Shown: positions 1 through 7,542, numbered from the stretch's first letter. The stretch: 8,398 nt of DNA from Gammaproteobacteria bacterium (GCA_003229995.1 QIGJ01000288.1:1-8398); one strand, 5' to 3'. Program-made: numbers and translations. Notes: generated by a model not told the origin, from the letters alone.

Positions 1-84
1 CCAAAGTGCAAAAGGGATTATCAGCAAGCCTACTATTACCCAAGCGATCCAACCCTGGGCGCGATCTCGAATAAAACTCAGCAT
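1..84 (-). CDS. ppiD: Peptidyl-prolyl isomerase PpiD, N-terminal 28 codons (runs off the window)
   Basis: The reverse strand from an ATG at 84-82 reads MLSFIRDRAQGWIAWVIVGL and continues to the window edge, 28 codons in all. Known for the family: PpiD is an inner-membrane-anchored periplasmic folding factor with a SurA-like chaperone region and a parvulin domain, and it associates with the Sec translocon. What is visible is only the short basic cytoplasmic start (R6, R8) followed by a hydrophobic segment from about residue 12, which matches the single N-terminal membrane anchor of PpiD. A purine-rich stretch (GCGAAGA) sits about 8 nt upstream as a ribosome binding site. Position directly after hupB is the usual gammaproteobacterial order and supports the call. 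A terminator at 247-281 separates it from the hupB transcript, so it probably has its own promoter. The parvulin domain lies outside the window and was not seen. Confidence 0.85.
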   Translation of the reverse strand, partial: MLSFIRDRAQGWIAWVIVGLLIIPFALW

Positions 85-246
85 ATTTTTTCTTCGCCGT
101 TAATTCTGAATAAATATTGATTTGGAAATATATTTTATCTGGCTGTCGTTCCGACTGAATATATCGACTGTAAGATTCCGGCATATTCCAATATGATTGG
201 TTTTATCAATTGTTTCAACATTTCAACTGACTCAACAACAGAAAGT
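85..246 (-). other. ppiD upstream region, no gene
   Basis: AT-rich spacer between the tRNA terminator and ppiD. It contains overlapping short inverted repeats: CATATT-CC-AATATG at 182-195, followed by CCAAT-ATG-ATTGG at 188-200. A TTGATA-like -35 with a weak AATATG -10 can be drawn across the same bases, so the dyads could overlap a ppiD promoter, but neither box is convincing. Confidence 0.3.
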
Positions 247-281
247 AAAAAGGCGCTCCCACATCAGATAGGAACGCCTTA
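247..281 (-). terminator. Intrinsic terminator of the hupB-tRNA-Val-tRNA-Asp transcript
   Basis: On the reverse strand AAGGCGTTCC pairs with GGGAGCGCCTT (10 bp, one G-U wobble) around an 11-nt loop and is followed by five T residues. It starts 11 nt after the CCA end of the tRNA-Asp gene and before ppiD, where the tRNA operon should end. Confidence 0.85.
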
Positions 282-292
282 AATACTAATAG

Positions 293-356
293 TGGCGGAG
301 TGGACGGGACTCGAACCCGCGACCCCCGGTATTCTAACCAACTGAACTACCACTCC
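293..356 (-). pseudogene. tRNA-Asp lacking its anticodon arm (13-nt internal deletion)
   Basis: The reverse strand begins GGAGTGGTAGTTCAGTTGG and ends in a normal T arm (GCGGG TTCGAGT CCCGT), acceptor strand CCACTCC, discriminator G and encoded CCA. The acceptor stem pairs 7/7, and the D arm and T arm match bacterial tRNA-Asp closely. The gene is 64 nt where tRNA-Asp is 77. The sequence passes from the D arm (GAATA) through CCGG straight into the variable region GGGTC, so the whole anticodon loop (expected CTGTCAC, anticodon GUC) and most of its stem are absent. If the parental stem was CCGGC/GCCGG, a common form, loss of one repeat unit between its two CCGG tetramers removes exactly 13 nt. 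It cannot decode Asp codons. It lies 72 nt after tRNA-Val in the hupB transcript. A functional tRNA-Asp must exist elsewhere, or this is an assembly error at a hairpin. Confidence 0.85.
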
Positions 357-428
357 CCAACAAAAAACCTGACTTTAACCCAATCACTCAACTCAAGCAT
401 GTCGGTTCAATCACTTCAATATGAGCTA

Positions 429-504
429 TGGTGGGTGCTGAGGGACTTGAACCCCCGACATTCGCCGTGTAAAGGCGACGCTCTCCCAACTGAGCTAAGC
501 ACCC
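429..504 (-). tRNA. tRNA-Val(UAC)
   Basis: Full 76-nt cloverleaf with encoded CCA at 431-429. The acceptor stem GGGTGCT/AGCACCC pairs 7/7, the D arm is GCTC...GAGC, and the anticodon stem TCGCC/GGCGA closes the loop TTTACAC, giving anticodon TAC (valine). The T arm GGGGG-TTCAAGT-CCCTC has one G-U pair. Its 5' end lies only 12 nt downstream of the hupB stop codon, so there is no room for a separate promoter. It is most simply read as cut out of the hupB transcript by RNase P, which is inference from spacing. Confidence 0.97.
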
Positions 505-516
505 CAGGAAAGCCGA

Positions 517-789
517 TCAGTTTACGGCATCTTTTAATGCTTTGCCAGCCTTGAATGTAGGATTATTGGACGCCTTGATTTCAATGGCCTCACCTGTGCG
601 GGGATTACGGCCAGTACGCGCTGCACGCGCTTTCACACTGAACGTGCCAAACCCAACCATAGCAACTTGATCTCCTTTTTGCAGGGCTTCGGTAATTGCA
701 GCAACCATACCATCAATAGCGCGAGCGGCTGAGGCCTTGGAAACATCAGCACTTTCTGCAACTGCATCAATTAATTCTGCTTTATTCAC
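517..789 (-). CDS. hupB: DNA-binding protein HU-beta (GTG start)
   Basis: The product is 90 residues, the normal HU length. HU is a small nucleoid protein acting as a dimer that bends and wraps DNA with little sequence preference. Visible family features are the start [10 protein letters not shown], the hydrophobic core [21 protein letters not shown] (residues 47-67) holding the HU signature, and the DNA-intercalating arm with N62-P63 followed by the [19 protein letters not shown] tail. The conserved start codon is GTG (789-787), preceded by GAGAGG at 8 nt spacing. No ATG in frame would preserve the invariant N-terminus. A strong sigma70 promoter lies at 946-975, giving a leader of about 150 nt. 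Downstream, tRNA-Val begins 12 nt after the TGA stop, so the gene appears to head an mRNA-tRNA operon. The lon-hupB-ppiD order is standard for gammaproteobacteria. Confidence 0.97.
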   Translation of the reverse strand: MNKAELIDAVAESADVSKASAARAIDGMVAAITEALQKGDQVAMVGFGTFSVKARAARTGRNPRTGEAIEIKASNNPTFKAGKALKDAVN

Positions 790-945
790 TTAGAATACCT
801 CTCTCTGTGTGGTTATTATGTGATTTTCAATAATTTGTGTTCATTCTCGAACAGTCCTGCAAAAACGCCGCCAATTCGATTATCTTTCTACTGTTTTTTC
901 AGTGTAATCATCATGTATCAACAGCCGATGCTGTTTTCGCATGGG

Positions 946-975
946 TTTATACCAATGGCAATTCCCCTATGTCAA
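946..975 (-). promoter_or_regulatory. Sigma70 promoter for hupB
   Basis: On the reverse strand the -35 is TTGACA (975-970, perfect) and the -10 is TATAAA (951-946, five of six), with an 18-bp spacer. Transcription would begin near 939 and leave a leader of about 150 nt before the GTG start. A 6-bp perfect inverted repeat, CCTATG (966-971) and CATAGG (981-986), surrounds the -35 and could be an operator. The new transcript would open with the hairpin AACAGC-CGAT-GCTGTT at 920-935. Confidence 0.75.
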
Positions 976-1060
976 GGATTCATAGGCATTTGAGACCAAT
1001 TAAGTACTATTCAGCATCGTCCCATGCCCAAAATAACACCCTGTTTTTTTCACGCTTAAC

Positions 1061-1095
1061 ACAAAACAACCGCCACCGGAACAAACCGGGGCGGT
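1061..1095 (-). terminator. Probable lon terminator
   Basis: A GC-rich hairpin lies 18 nt after the lon stop codon: ACCGCC pairs with GGCGGT, then CCGG pairs with CCGG across a single bulged base, with a 6-nt loop. The following reverse-strand sequence is TTGTTTTGTGTT, a broken T run, so termination may be incomplete and some lon transcripts could continue into hupB. Confidence 0.6.
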
Positions 1096-1112
1096 CCTTT
1101 TGAAAAAAACAA

Positions 1113-3548
1113 TCAATGTGTACGAATAGATTTACGCTTTGACTCTTTTCGACTGGCACTGACCTTGCCGCCTGCCTTGTTTTCCGGCAGCGGTTCAGGC
1201 ATGTGTTGCAATGCCACCTGCAAGACTTCGTCAATCCAGCGCACTGGCCGAATATCCAGATTTTGTTTGATATTCTTGGGAATGTCCGTCAGATCCCGAG
1301 TGTTTTCGTGCGGAATCAATACGGTTTTAATACCACCACGATGTGCTGCCAACAGTTTTTCTTTCAGGCCACCAATGGGCAGCACTTCGCCACGCAGAGT
1401 GATCTCACCCGTCATAGCAACATCGGCCCGCACCGGAATACTCGTTAATACCGACACCAGCGCCGTACACATACCAACACCGGCACTGGGCCCATCTTTG
1501 GGCACCGCACCTTCCGGCACATGAATGTGAATATCGCTGTCATTGTAAAACTCCGGATCAAGCCCCAGCGTTTTCACTCGACTGCGCACCACGCTCATGG
1601 CAGCCTGCACAGACTCTTTCATCACATCACCCAACTGCCCGGTGACACTGTGCTTGCCCTTGCCTGGCATCTTTACCGCTTCTATAGTAAGCAACTCGCC
1701 ACCGACTTCGGTCCAGGCCAGACCGGTCACCTGTCCAATCTGATCCGTCTCTTCGGCAGAGCCAAAACGAAACCGCCGCACACCCAAAATCTTTTCCAGA
1801 TTGCGGGAGGTAATACTGACCTTTTTAGTGTCAGGCTCCAGCAAAATTTGTTTCACCACTTTGCGGCAGATTTTTGAAATTTCACGCTCCAGATTGCGCA
1901 CACCGGCCTCGCGGGTGTAATAGCGGATAATATCCCGAATAGCGGATTCGCTAACACGAATTTCATCTTTTTTCAGGCCCGCAGAGTCAATTTGTTTCTG
2001 CAGCAAATAGCGTTCAGCAATATTCACCTTTTCATCTTCCGTATAACCGGCCAGACGAATAACCTCCATGCGATCCAATAACGGCCCGGGAATATTCAAC
2101 GAATTGGCTGTGGCCACAAACATCACGTCGGACAAATCGTAATCCACTTCCAGATAGTGGTCGTTGAAGCTGTTATTTTGCTCGGGATCAAGCACTTCCA
2201 ACAACGCAGACGCTGGATCACCCCGGAAATCCATGGACATTTTGTCCAGCTCATCCAGCAAATACAACGGATTACGGGTCTCTACTTTGGCCAGATTTTG
2301 AATAATCTTGCCCGGCATGGCTCCAATGTAGGTACGGCGATGTCCCCGGATCTCAGCTTCATCACGCACTCCGCCCAGCGACATGCGAATAAATTTGCGA
2401 TTGGTGGCGCGTGCAATCGATTTACCCAATGAGGTTTTACCCACTCCGGGTGGCCCCACCAGACACAAAATCGGCCCTTTCACCTTCTTGGCTCGCTGCT
2501 GTACCGCAAGGTATTCAAGAATACGTTCCTTAACCTTATCCAGGCCGTAATGATCAGCCTCCAGCACCTCCATGGCTTTGGCCAGATCATGACGCACCTT
2601 GGTCCGTTTTTTCCACGGCACATTAACCAGCCAATCAATATAATTTCGCACCACCGTCGCTTCGGCAGACATCGGTGACATCATTTTCAGCTTACCTAAT
2701 TCAGTATCCGCCTTTTCACGCGCCTCTTTGGACATGCCCGCCTTTTCAATTTTGGCAGCCAGCTCATCCATTTCATTATGGCTTTCATCCATATCACCCA
2801 GTTCTTTCTGAATGGCTTTCATTTGCTCGTTGAGGTAATACTCGCGTTGACTCTTTTCCATCTGCCGTTTGACACGTCCACGGATACGTTTTTCAACCTG
2901 TAACAGATCAATTTCCGCCTCCATTAACCCGATCAGGTGCTCAAGACGCTTACGCGCATCACCAATTTCCAGAATATGCTGCTTTTCGTCGATTTTCAGT
3001 GACATGTGTGCCGCGATGGTATCAGCGAGCCGCCCCGGCTCTTCAATGCCCACCAACGAGGAAAGAATTTCCGGCGGTACCTTTTTACTGAGTTTCACGT
3101 ACTGATCAAATTGCGCAAGCACAGAACGCATCAACACTTCACTTTCGCGATCATCCTGTGGTGCGGTCTCCACATCACCAAGACTGACCTGTGCCTGAAA
3201 ATAATCATCGGTGCTCAGGTAATTCAGCACTCTGGCGCGCTCACTGCCTTCTACCAGTACTTTGATGGTACCGTCTGGCAGCTTCAGTAATTGCAAAATA
3301 TTGGCCACCGTACCCGTGCGATACAAGTCTTCCGGTTCAGGTTCATCCTGTGAGGCATTTTTTTGTGCCGCGAGCAAAATCTGCTTGTCATCATCCATCG
3401 CGGCTTCCAACGCGTTAATGGACTTGTCACGCCCCACAAACAAAGGAATAACCATGTAGGGATATACCACCACATCACGCAACGGTAGTACCGGCATGAG
3501 CTGCGGCTGATCATTGATGACATCAGATGATTTGTCTTTGTCGGACAT
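1113..3548 (-). CDS. lon: ATP-dependent protease Lon (LonA)
   Basis: The 811-residue product is a full LonA protease: a cytoplasmic hexamer that unfolds and degrades misfolded and short-lived regulatory proteins. Domains in order are the substrate-binding N domain (about 15-215), a helical coiled segment (about 216-305), the AAA+ module (about 310-590), and the serine-lysine peptidase domain (about 600-785). Walker A is GPPGVGKT at 365-372, Walker B is YLLDE ending at D432-E433, the EAGVRNLER helix is at 547-555, and the catalytic dyad is S688 (in PKDGPSAG) with K731 (in GLKEK). The start is ATG at 3548-3546, with a GGGGAG ribosome binding site 6 nt upstream. Residues 789-811 form a basic tail (eight Lys/Arg in the last 21) beyond the usual E. 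coli end. The gene follows clpX but is separated from it by a strong terminator, so it is an independent transcription unit. Confidence 0.98.
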   Translation of the reverse strand: MSDKDKSSDVINDQPQLMPVLPLRDVVVYPYMVIPLFVGRDKSINALEAAMDDDKQILLAAQKNASQDEPEPEDLYRTGTVANILQLLKLPDGTIKVLVEGSERARVLNYLSTDDYFQAQVSLGDVETAPQDDRESEVLMRSVLAQFDQYVKLSKKVPPEILSSLVGIEEPGRLADTIAAHMSLKIDEKQHILEIGDARKRLEHLIGLMEAEIDLLQVEKRIRGRVKRQMEKSQREYYLNEQMKAIQKELGDMDESHNEMDELAAKIEKAGMSKEAREKADTELGKLKMMSPMSAEATVVRNYIDWLVNVPWKKRTKVRHDLAKAMEVLEADHYGLDKVKERILEYLAVQQRAKKVKGPILCLVGPPGVGKTSLGKSIARATNRKFIRMSLGGVRDEAEIRGHRRTYIGAMPGKIIQNLAKVETRNPLYLLDELDKMSMDFRGDPASALLEVLDPEQNNSFNDHYLEVDYDLSDVMFVATANSLNIPGPLLDRMEVIRLAGYTEDEKVNIAERYLLQKQIDSAGLKKDEIRVSESAIRDIIRYYTREAGVRNLEREISKICRKVVKQILLEPDTKKVSITSRNLEKILGVRRFRFGSAEETDQIGQVTGLAWTEVGGELLTIEAVKMPGKGKHSVTGQLGDVMKESVQAAMSVVRSRVKTLGLDPEFYNDSDIHIHVPEGAVPKDGPSAGVGMCTALVSVLTSIPVRADVAMTGEITLRGEVLPIGGLKEKLLAAHRGGIKTVLIPHENTRDLTDIPKNIKQNLDIRPVRWIDEVLQVALQHMPEPLPENKAGGKVSASRKESKRKSIRTH

Positions 3549-3783
3549 TTGGGGCTCCCCTCAGAAAATTCGTAAATCGACCGTTGTAAAAACAAAACGT
3601 GAAAAATCGCATTGCAAAAACAACGTGGCACCTCAACTATTAATCGGCACCCGGCACATTGGCCTTTAGCACTCCCGATAACAATCTGCGGCTTTTACAC
3701 CTAAAATTCAAGGCTTAAAACGATATTTACCGGGTTTCTCGGCAAAAAGAGTGCTTATTACATGAATTTTATGAATTTCAAGC
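3549..3783 (-). promoter_or_regulatory. lon leader region; promoter position uncertain
   Basis: The 235 bp between the clpX terminator and lon must carry the lon promoter. The best candidate is TTGAAA (3781-3776) with TAATAA (3760-3755), but the spacer is only 15 bp. The -35 side reads CTTGAAA, a perfect sigma32-type box, yet no CCCCAT-type -10 follows at the right distance, so heat-shock control is not shown. Other visible structure includes TAAGCACTC (3757-3749) and GAGTGCTAA (3674-3666) as distant inverted halves, CGTTGT/ACAACG (3625-3620 and 3587-3582) in the leader, and GGGGAGCCCC at 3560-3551, which overlaps the ribosome binding site. Confidence 0.35.
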
Positions 3784-3812
3784 AAAAAAATACCGGAATA
3801 ACCCGGTATTTT
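3784..3812 (-). terminator. Intrinsic terminator of the clpX transcript
   Basis: The reverse-strand stem AAAATACCGG pairs perfectly with CCGGTATTTT (10 bp) around the 6-nt loop GTTATT, and the T run continues. It is A-rich on one flank and T-rich on the other, so it may work in both directions. It lies about 220 nt after the clpX stop and cleanly divides the clpX transcript from lon. Confidence 0.9.
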
Positions 3813-4032
3813 ATCGCATTACATTGGTTTTTGAAGGGAAATGTGTGTTTTATCACCTATCCTGCAAATGATCGTGCTTGCAGCGTGTACCAAACGGTAC
3901 AGAATGATGCATGACTACTTAATTCACATTTTAGGCGAGATATCAATTCACAAAGCGAATGACAACATTGAGTGCAATCCTTATTTGTGATTGCACAAAA
4001 ATGTCATATCGCTCTGCGCATCAAGCGTTTTC
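3813..4032 (-). other. Long structured clpX 3' untranslated region
   Basis: There is no gene in these 220 bp between the clpX stop and its terminator. Three inverted repeats stand out in transcription order. The first is a 60-nt imperfect hairpin (3954-4013) with the perfect inner stem GTGCAATC/GATTGCAC and an outer stem AGCGAATGACA/TGTCATATCGCT carrying one bulge. The second is TGTACC-AAAC-GGTACA (3886-3901), and the third is CTGCAA/TTGCAG (3862-3883), whose right arm ends next to the second. With the terminator, the region has the make-up of a 3' UTR that could release a stable small RNA, which is inference. Confidence 0.5.
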
Positions 4033-5313
4033 TCAATCAGATGCGGCTCTGTGCTGTTCACCACCTTCGTAAATCAGCAGCGGTTTGGATTTATTGTTGA
4101 TCACATCGGCATCCACAATGACCTTGCTCAAACCTTCCAGCGTTGGTAGATCGTACATGGTGTCGAGCAACACTTTTTCCAGAATAGAGCGCAAACCACG
4201 CGCACCGGTTTTACGTTCCATCCCCCTCCTCGCAACGGCGTGCAAGGCTTCCTCACGAAATTCCAATTCGCAATCTTCCATCTCGAACAATTTACCGTAT
4301 TGCTTGGTGATGGCATTTTTCGGTTCAGTGAGAATTTGTACCAAAGCAACTTCATCCAGCTCTTTCAGCGTGGCGATCACCGGCAAGCGGCCCACAAATT
4401 CCGGAATTAGGCCGTATTTAGTGAGATCTTCGGGTGCCACACCTTCCAGAATTTCGCCGATACTCTTCTGATCAGCCTTGCTTTGCACTATGGCAGAAAA
4501 ACCAATACCACTTTTTTCCGAGCGATCCCGAATGACCCGGTCGAGGCCATCAAACGCGCCACCGCAAATAAACAGGATATTGGCGGTATTCACCTGCAAA
4601 AACTCCTGCTGCGGGTGCTTGCGTCCGCCCTGAGGCGGCACCGAGGCAATGGTGCCTTCGATAAGCTTCAGCAAAGCTTGTTGCACCCCCTCACCCGACA
4701 CATCACGAGTGATAGAAGGGTTATCTGACTTGCGGGAAATCTTATCGATTTCATCGATGTACACAATGCCAGTTTGTGCCTTTTCCACATCGTAATCGCA
4801 TTTTTGTAACAGCTTCTGGATAATATTTTCTACATCCTCACCCACATAACCGGCCTCGGTCAGGGTGGTGGCATCCGCAATGGTAAACGGCACGTTCAAC
4901 AGGCGTGCCAACGTTTCAGCCAGCAGGGTTTTGCCACTACCGGTAGGGCCAATCAGCAGAATATTACTTTTGGAAAGCTCGACATCGTCTTTTTTAATCC
5001 CTGCTTCAAGCCGCTTATAGTGGTTGTAAACGGCGACAGCAAGAATTTTTTTTGCATTCGGTTGGCCGATAACGTACTCGTCCAGACTTTGATTGATTTC
5101 ACGCGGTGTCGGCAATTTGCTCTCACCCGGATTGGACGTCTTTTCATCGATTTCTTCACGAATAATATCGTTGCAAAGCTCTACACATTCGTCACACACA
5201 AAAACAGAGGGGCCAGCAATCAGCTTCCGCACTTCGTGTTGGCTTTTTCCGCAAAAAGAGCAGTACAACAGCTTGCCGCTGTCATCACCCTTGTTTTGCT
5301 TATCGTCACTCAT
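4033..5313 (-). CDS. clpX: ATP-dependent Clp protease unfoldase subunit ClpX
   Basis: The 426-residue product matches the length and layout of ClpX, the AAA+ hexamer that recognises tagged or native substrates, unfolds them and feeds them into ClpP. The N-terminal zinc-binding domain shows C18-x2-C21 and C40-x2-C43. The AAA+ module has Walker A GPTGSGKT at 122-129, the pore loop GYVG at 155-158, Walker B IVYIDEID ending at D190 with D187/E188, the RKH loop at 231-233, the ClpP-docking IGF tripeptide at 270-272, and the sensor-2 helix GARGLRS at 370-376. All key residues are present. The ATG at 5313-5311 is preceded by GAGG at 5 nt spacing. It follows clpP after 114 bp without an obvious terminator, so the two are probably cotranscribed, as in E. 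coli. A long structured 3' UTR and a strong terminator follow. Confidence 0.98.
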   Translation of the reverse strand: MSDDKQNKGDDSGKLLYCSFCGKSQHEVRKLIAGPSVFVCDECVELCNDIIREEIDEKTSNPGESKLPTPREINQSLDEYVIGQPNAKKILAVAVYNHYKRLEAGIKKDDVELSKSNILLIGPTGSGKTLLAETLARLLNVPFTIADATTLTEAGYVGEDVENIIQKLLQKCDYDVEKAQTGIVYIDEIDKISRKSDNPSITRDVSGEGVQQALLKLIEGTIASVPPQGGRKHPQQEFLQVNTANILFICGGAFDGLDRVIRDRSEKSGIGFSAIVQSKADQKSIGEILEGVAPEDLTKYGLIPEFVGRLPVIATLKELDEVALVQILTEPKNAITKQYGKLFEMEDCELEFREEALHAVARRGMERKTGARGLRSILEKVLLDTMYDLPTLEGLSKVIVDADVINNKSKPLLIYEGGEQHRAASD

Positions 5314-5427
5314 GATTACCTCGGAGATTACCCGGAAAACCCATCAAAAATGGCTTTCCCCCTTGGGCTGAATATCGTCTTGAATTGAGCTTTACTTTAG
5401 CGTCACCGGCCGAACGCTGCAACCGCA

Positions 5428-6126
5428 CTAAATATCGGTGTTTTTCGAGATGGCACGGCTATTCAAAACCTCATCAATAAGTCCGTAAGCCACTGATTCT
5501 TCAGCACTCATAAAATTATCACGATCAGTGTCCTTGGCGATGGCTTCCATATTCTGCCCTGTATGCCCGGCCATAATTTTGTTTAACCGGTCACGTATCA
5601 ACAAAATTTCTTTAGCATGAATCTCAATATCTGCTGCCTGCCCCTGCACACCACCCAGCGGCTGGTGGATCATCATCCTGGAATGCGGCAGGCAAAAACG
5701 TTTGCCTTTGGCCCCCCCTGTCATTAACAAGGCACCCATGCTCGCGGCCTGACCAATGCACATAGTACTCACATCACAACTGATGAACTGCATGGTGTCG
5801 TAAACGGCCAAACCGGCTGTCACCGAACCACCGGGTGAATTGATATAAAAGCTGATATCCTTGTCCGGGTTTTCCGATTCCAGAAACAACAACTGTGCCA
5901 CAATCACATTGGCCACATGGTCATCCACCGGACCCACCAGAAAGATCACCCGCTCTTTGAGCAAACGCGAATAGATGTCGTAAGAACGCTCACCACGGGC
6001 CGACTGTTCGACCACGATAGGAATCAGATTCAAATTGCTGATTTCATTATTTGTAACAGAGCTTGTAACAGAGCTTGTAACAGAACTTATATTGGAAAAA
6101 GACGGGTTTTTCATGAGTTTGTGCAT
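5428..6126 (-). CDS. clpP: ATP-dependent Clp protease proteolytic subunit ClpP
   Basis: ClpP is the serine peptidase that forms a double-heptamer barrel and degrades chains delivered by ClpX or ClpA. The 232-residue product carries the complete triad: S129 in GQAASMGA, H154 in MMIHQPLGG and D203 in [11 protein letters not shown]. Each is offset by 18 from the E. coli precursor (S111, H136, D185). The extra 18 residues all lie in the N-terminal propeptide, which here contains three copies of an SSVT repeat (residues 14-25). By alignment, mature protein would begin near N33 before [17 protein letters not shown]. The start is uncertain: ATG at 6126-6124 or the in-frame ATG at 6114-6112, with an AGAGAGA purine run that abuts the first and lies about 12 nt from the second. 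It follows tig by 67 bp and precedes clpX by 114 bp. Confidence 0.96.
   Translation of the reverse strand: MHKLMKNPSFSNISSVTSSVTSSVTNNEISNLNLIPIVVEQSARGERSYDIYSRLLKERVIFLVGPVDDHVANVIVAQLLFLESENPDKDISFYINSPGGSVTAGLAVYDTMQFISCDVSTMCIGQAASMGALLMTGGAKGKRFCLPHSRMMIHQPLGGVQGQAADIEIHAKEILLIRDRLNKIMAGHTGQNMEAIAKDTDRDNFMSAEESVAYGLIDEVLNSRAISKNTDI
6051..6086 (-). repeat. Three in-frame 12-bp tandem repeats in the clpP propeptide
   Basis: On the plus strand the unit TTGTAACAGAGC occurs at 6051-6062 and 6063-6074 without mismatch, and at 6075-6086 with one change. Read in the clpP frame each unit encodes Ser-Ser-Val-Thr. As the unit is a multiple of three, copy gain or loss would keep the frame. Confidence 0.95.
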
Positions 6127-6193
6127 TCTCTCTATTGGGGTGCAATTTGGGGTTAACCGGCACTTTTCAGGCAGGCTGATGCAAAAACCAGAA

Positions 6194-7491
6194 TCAATCG
6201 GCAGTCTGCCCCGGATTCATCACAGCGTCAAATGATGTGTTTTTATCATTCACATTGGCCTGAGAAACAACGCGTTCCACGGCCATTTCTTCCAGCGTCA
6301 CATTTTCCACTTCCTTAAGGCGCTCTTTGTCACCGTAATAATACTTCACCACCTCTTCCGGATGCTCATAACTGGCGGCCATTTTTTCTACGGCCTCACG
6401 CAAGCGCGTGGGCGGCACTGTAATATCATTTTCCTTGATCATTTCAGCAAGAATCAAACCCAGCGACACCCGACGCCGGGCCTGTGTTTCAAATTGTGTG
6501 GGATCAATATCCTGCGCTGGTGCGCCATATTGCTGCATGTCCTGCTGACGCTGCTTCACCAGCACCTCGATTTCACTGTCCACCAGCGCTTTGGGTATGT
6601 CCAGCAATTCCAGCCCCATCAAGCCATCAAACACCTGTTCTTTGATACGCGTGGTAATAGCCTGTTCAGACTCGCGCTGCATATTTTCGCGCACCTGCTG
6701 TTTCAGCGCATTCAGCCCGCCTTCTTTCACCCCAAACTCCACCGCAAACTCATCGGTCAATTCTGGTAACAGCCGCTCTTCCACCTTAAGCACTGTGGTG
6801 GCAAATTTTACGGCTTTACCGGCAAGATCCTTGGCGTGATAATCTTCAGGGAAGGTCACATCCAGCGTCAGTTTCTGGCCCGCTTTGGCTCCCACGAGCT
6901 GCTCTTCAAAACCGGGAATCATACGTTGACTGCCCAGCTCCAAGGGGACTTCCGTGGCCGTACCCCCCTGAAATTCTTCGCCGTCGAGCGTACCCACAAA
7001 ATCGATGGTCAGTTGATCACCTTCCTGCCCAGCGCGATCTCTCCCCAGGTGCTACGCTGCTTACGAATGGTCTCCAACATCTTGTCGATGTCTTCATCAC
7101 CAATTTCAACGACGGGACGTTCGATCTTGATTCTATCCAGCCCCGTCACTTCAAATTCCGGATAAACCTCGAATGTCGCCGTAAACTCAAATTCTTCTTT
7201 TGCGTTACCCGGTTCGATCAGCGGCGTACCTGCGGGGCGCAGTTTTTCCTGAACAATGGCCGCATAAAAGCTGTTCTTCATCACTTCGCCCATCACCTCC
7301 TGGCTGACTTGACCAGAAAACTTCTGTCGCACCACACTGAACGGCACTTTACCTGGACGAAAACCATCAATTTTCACGCGTCCGGCCAGATCTTTCAGGC
7401 GTTTTTTCACCTCGCCATCGATATTCTCTTTCGGCACTATTACCGTCATGCGACGTTCCAGACCGCTGGTCGTTTCAACAGAGATTTGCAT
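6194..7491 (-). pseudogene. tig: Trigger factor, interrupted by a frameshift near 7039-7044
   Basis: Trigger factor is the ribosome-bound chaperone at the exit tunnel. From ATG 7491-7489 (MQISVETTSGLERR) the first frame encodes the ribosome-binding domain with the L23-docking motif GFRPGKVP at residues 43-50. It runs to ...RKQRSTWGE and then ends at a TGA (7011-7009) after 160 residues. The PPIase and C-terminal chaperone domains continue in another frame: DRAGQEGDQLTIDFVGTLDG from codon 7039-7037, then LGSQRMIPGFEE, down to the stop at 6194. Start to stop is 1298 nt, not a multiple of three. Between TGG (7047-7045) and GAT (7039-7037) only 5 nt remain where 6 or 9 are needed. E. coli has 13 residues between this Trp and the TID motif, which favours a 4-nt loss, though a 1-nt loss also restores the frame. 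I see no slippery site. Total length otherwise fits (about 432 residues). Confidence 0.9.
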
Positions 7492-7498
7492 TGCGTTT

Positions 7499-7519
7499 TG
7501 TGTACATAAAGAATACACA
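7499..7519 (-). promoter_or_regulatory. Hairpin in place of a tig ribosome binding site
   Basis: TGTGTA and TACACA (7519-7514 and 7504-7499 on the reverse strand) form a 6-bp stem with a 9-nt loop, 7 nt before the tig ATG. No Shine-Dalgarno-like run precedes that ATG, so initiation may be weak or structure-dependent. An in-frame GTG at 7518-7516 would add nine residues that do not look like family sequence. Confidence 0.35.
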
Positions 7520-7542
7520 TGTCTTTAAAAACAAAAAAATAA

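Larger units (their letters stand above)
790..1112 (-). other. lon-hupB intergenic region
   Basis: This 323-bp stretch carries no gene I can support. In transcription order it holds the lon 3' hairpin (1069-1095), the hupB promoter (946-975) with its flanking dyad, and an A/T-rich hupB leader with a start-proximal hairpin (920-935) and the GAGAGG ribosome binding site just before the start codon. Open frames here show no family features. Confidence 0.6.

Noticed and set aside
300..554. Plus-strand open frame of 84 codons starting MDGTRTRDPR
   Set aside because: It is the complement of the tRNA-Asp and tRNA-Val genes and the hupB end; such frames are a known false product of tRNA genes.
947..959. 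The 13-mer TTATACCAATGGC shared with the opposite strand at 8122-8134, as a possible dispersed repeat
   Set aside because: One 13-base match between two places in an 8.4-kb window is near chance expectation. The first copy is explained by the hupB -10 region, and flanking bases do not match.
1165..1877. Plus-strand open frames opposite lon (and similar ones opposite clpX, clpP and tig)
   Set aside because: They are antisense to highly conserved genes, lack ribosome binding sites and show no family features.
3755..3782. Sigma32 heat-shock promoter for lon
   Set aside because: The CTTGAAA box is perfect but no CCCCAT-type -10 element lies at the required distance. Only a weak, tightly spaced sigma70-like pair remains.
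7009..7047. Programmed ribosomal frameshift in tig
   Set aside because: No heptameric slippery sequence or downstream pseudoknot is apparent, and trigger factor is not known to use one. A missing 1 or 4 bases explains the break more simply.
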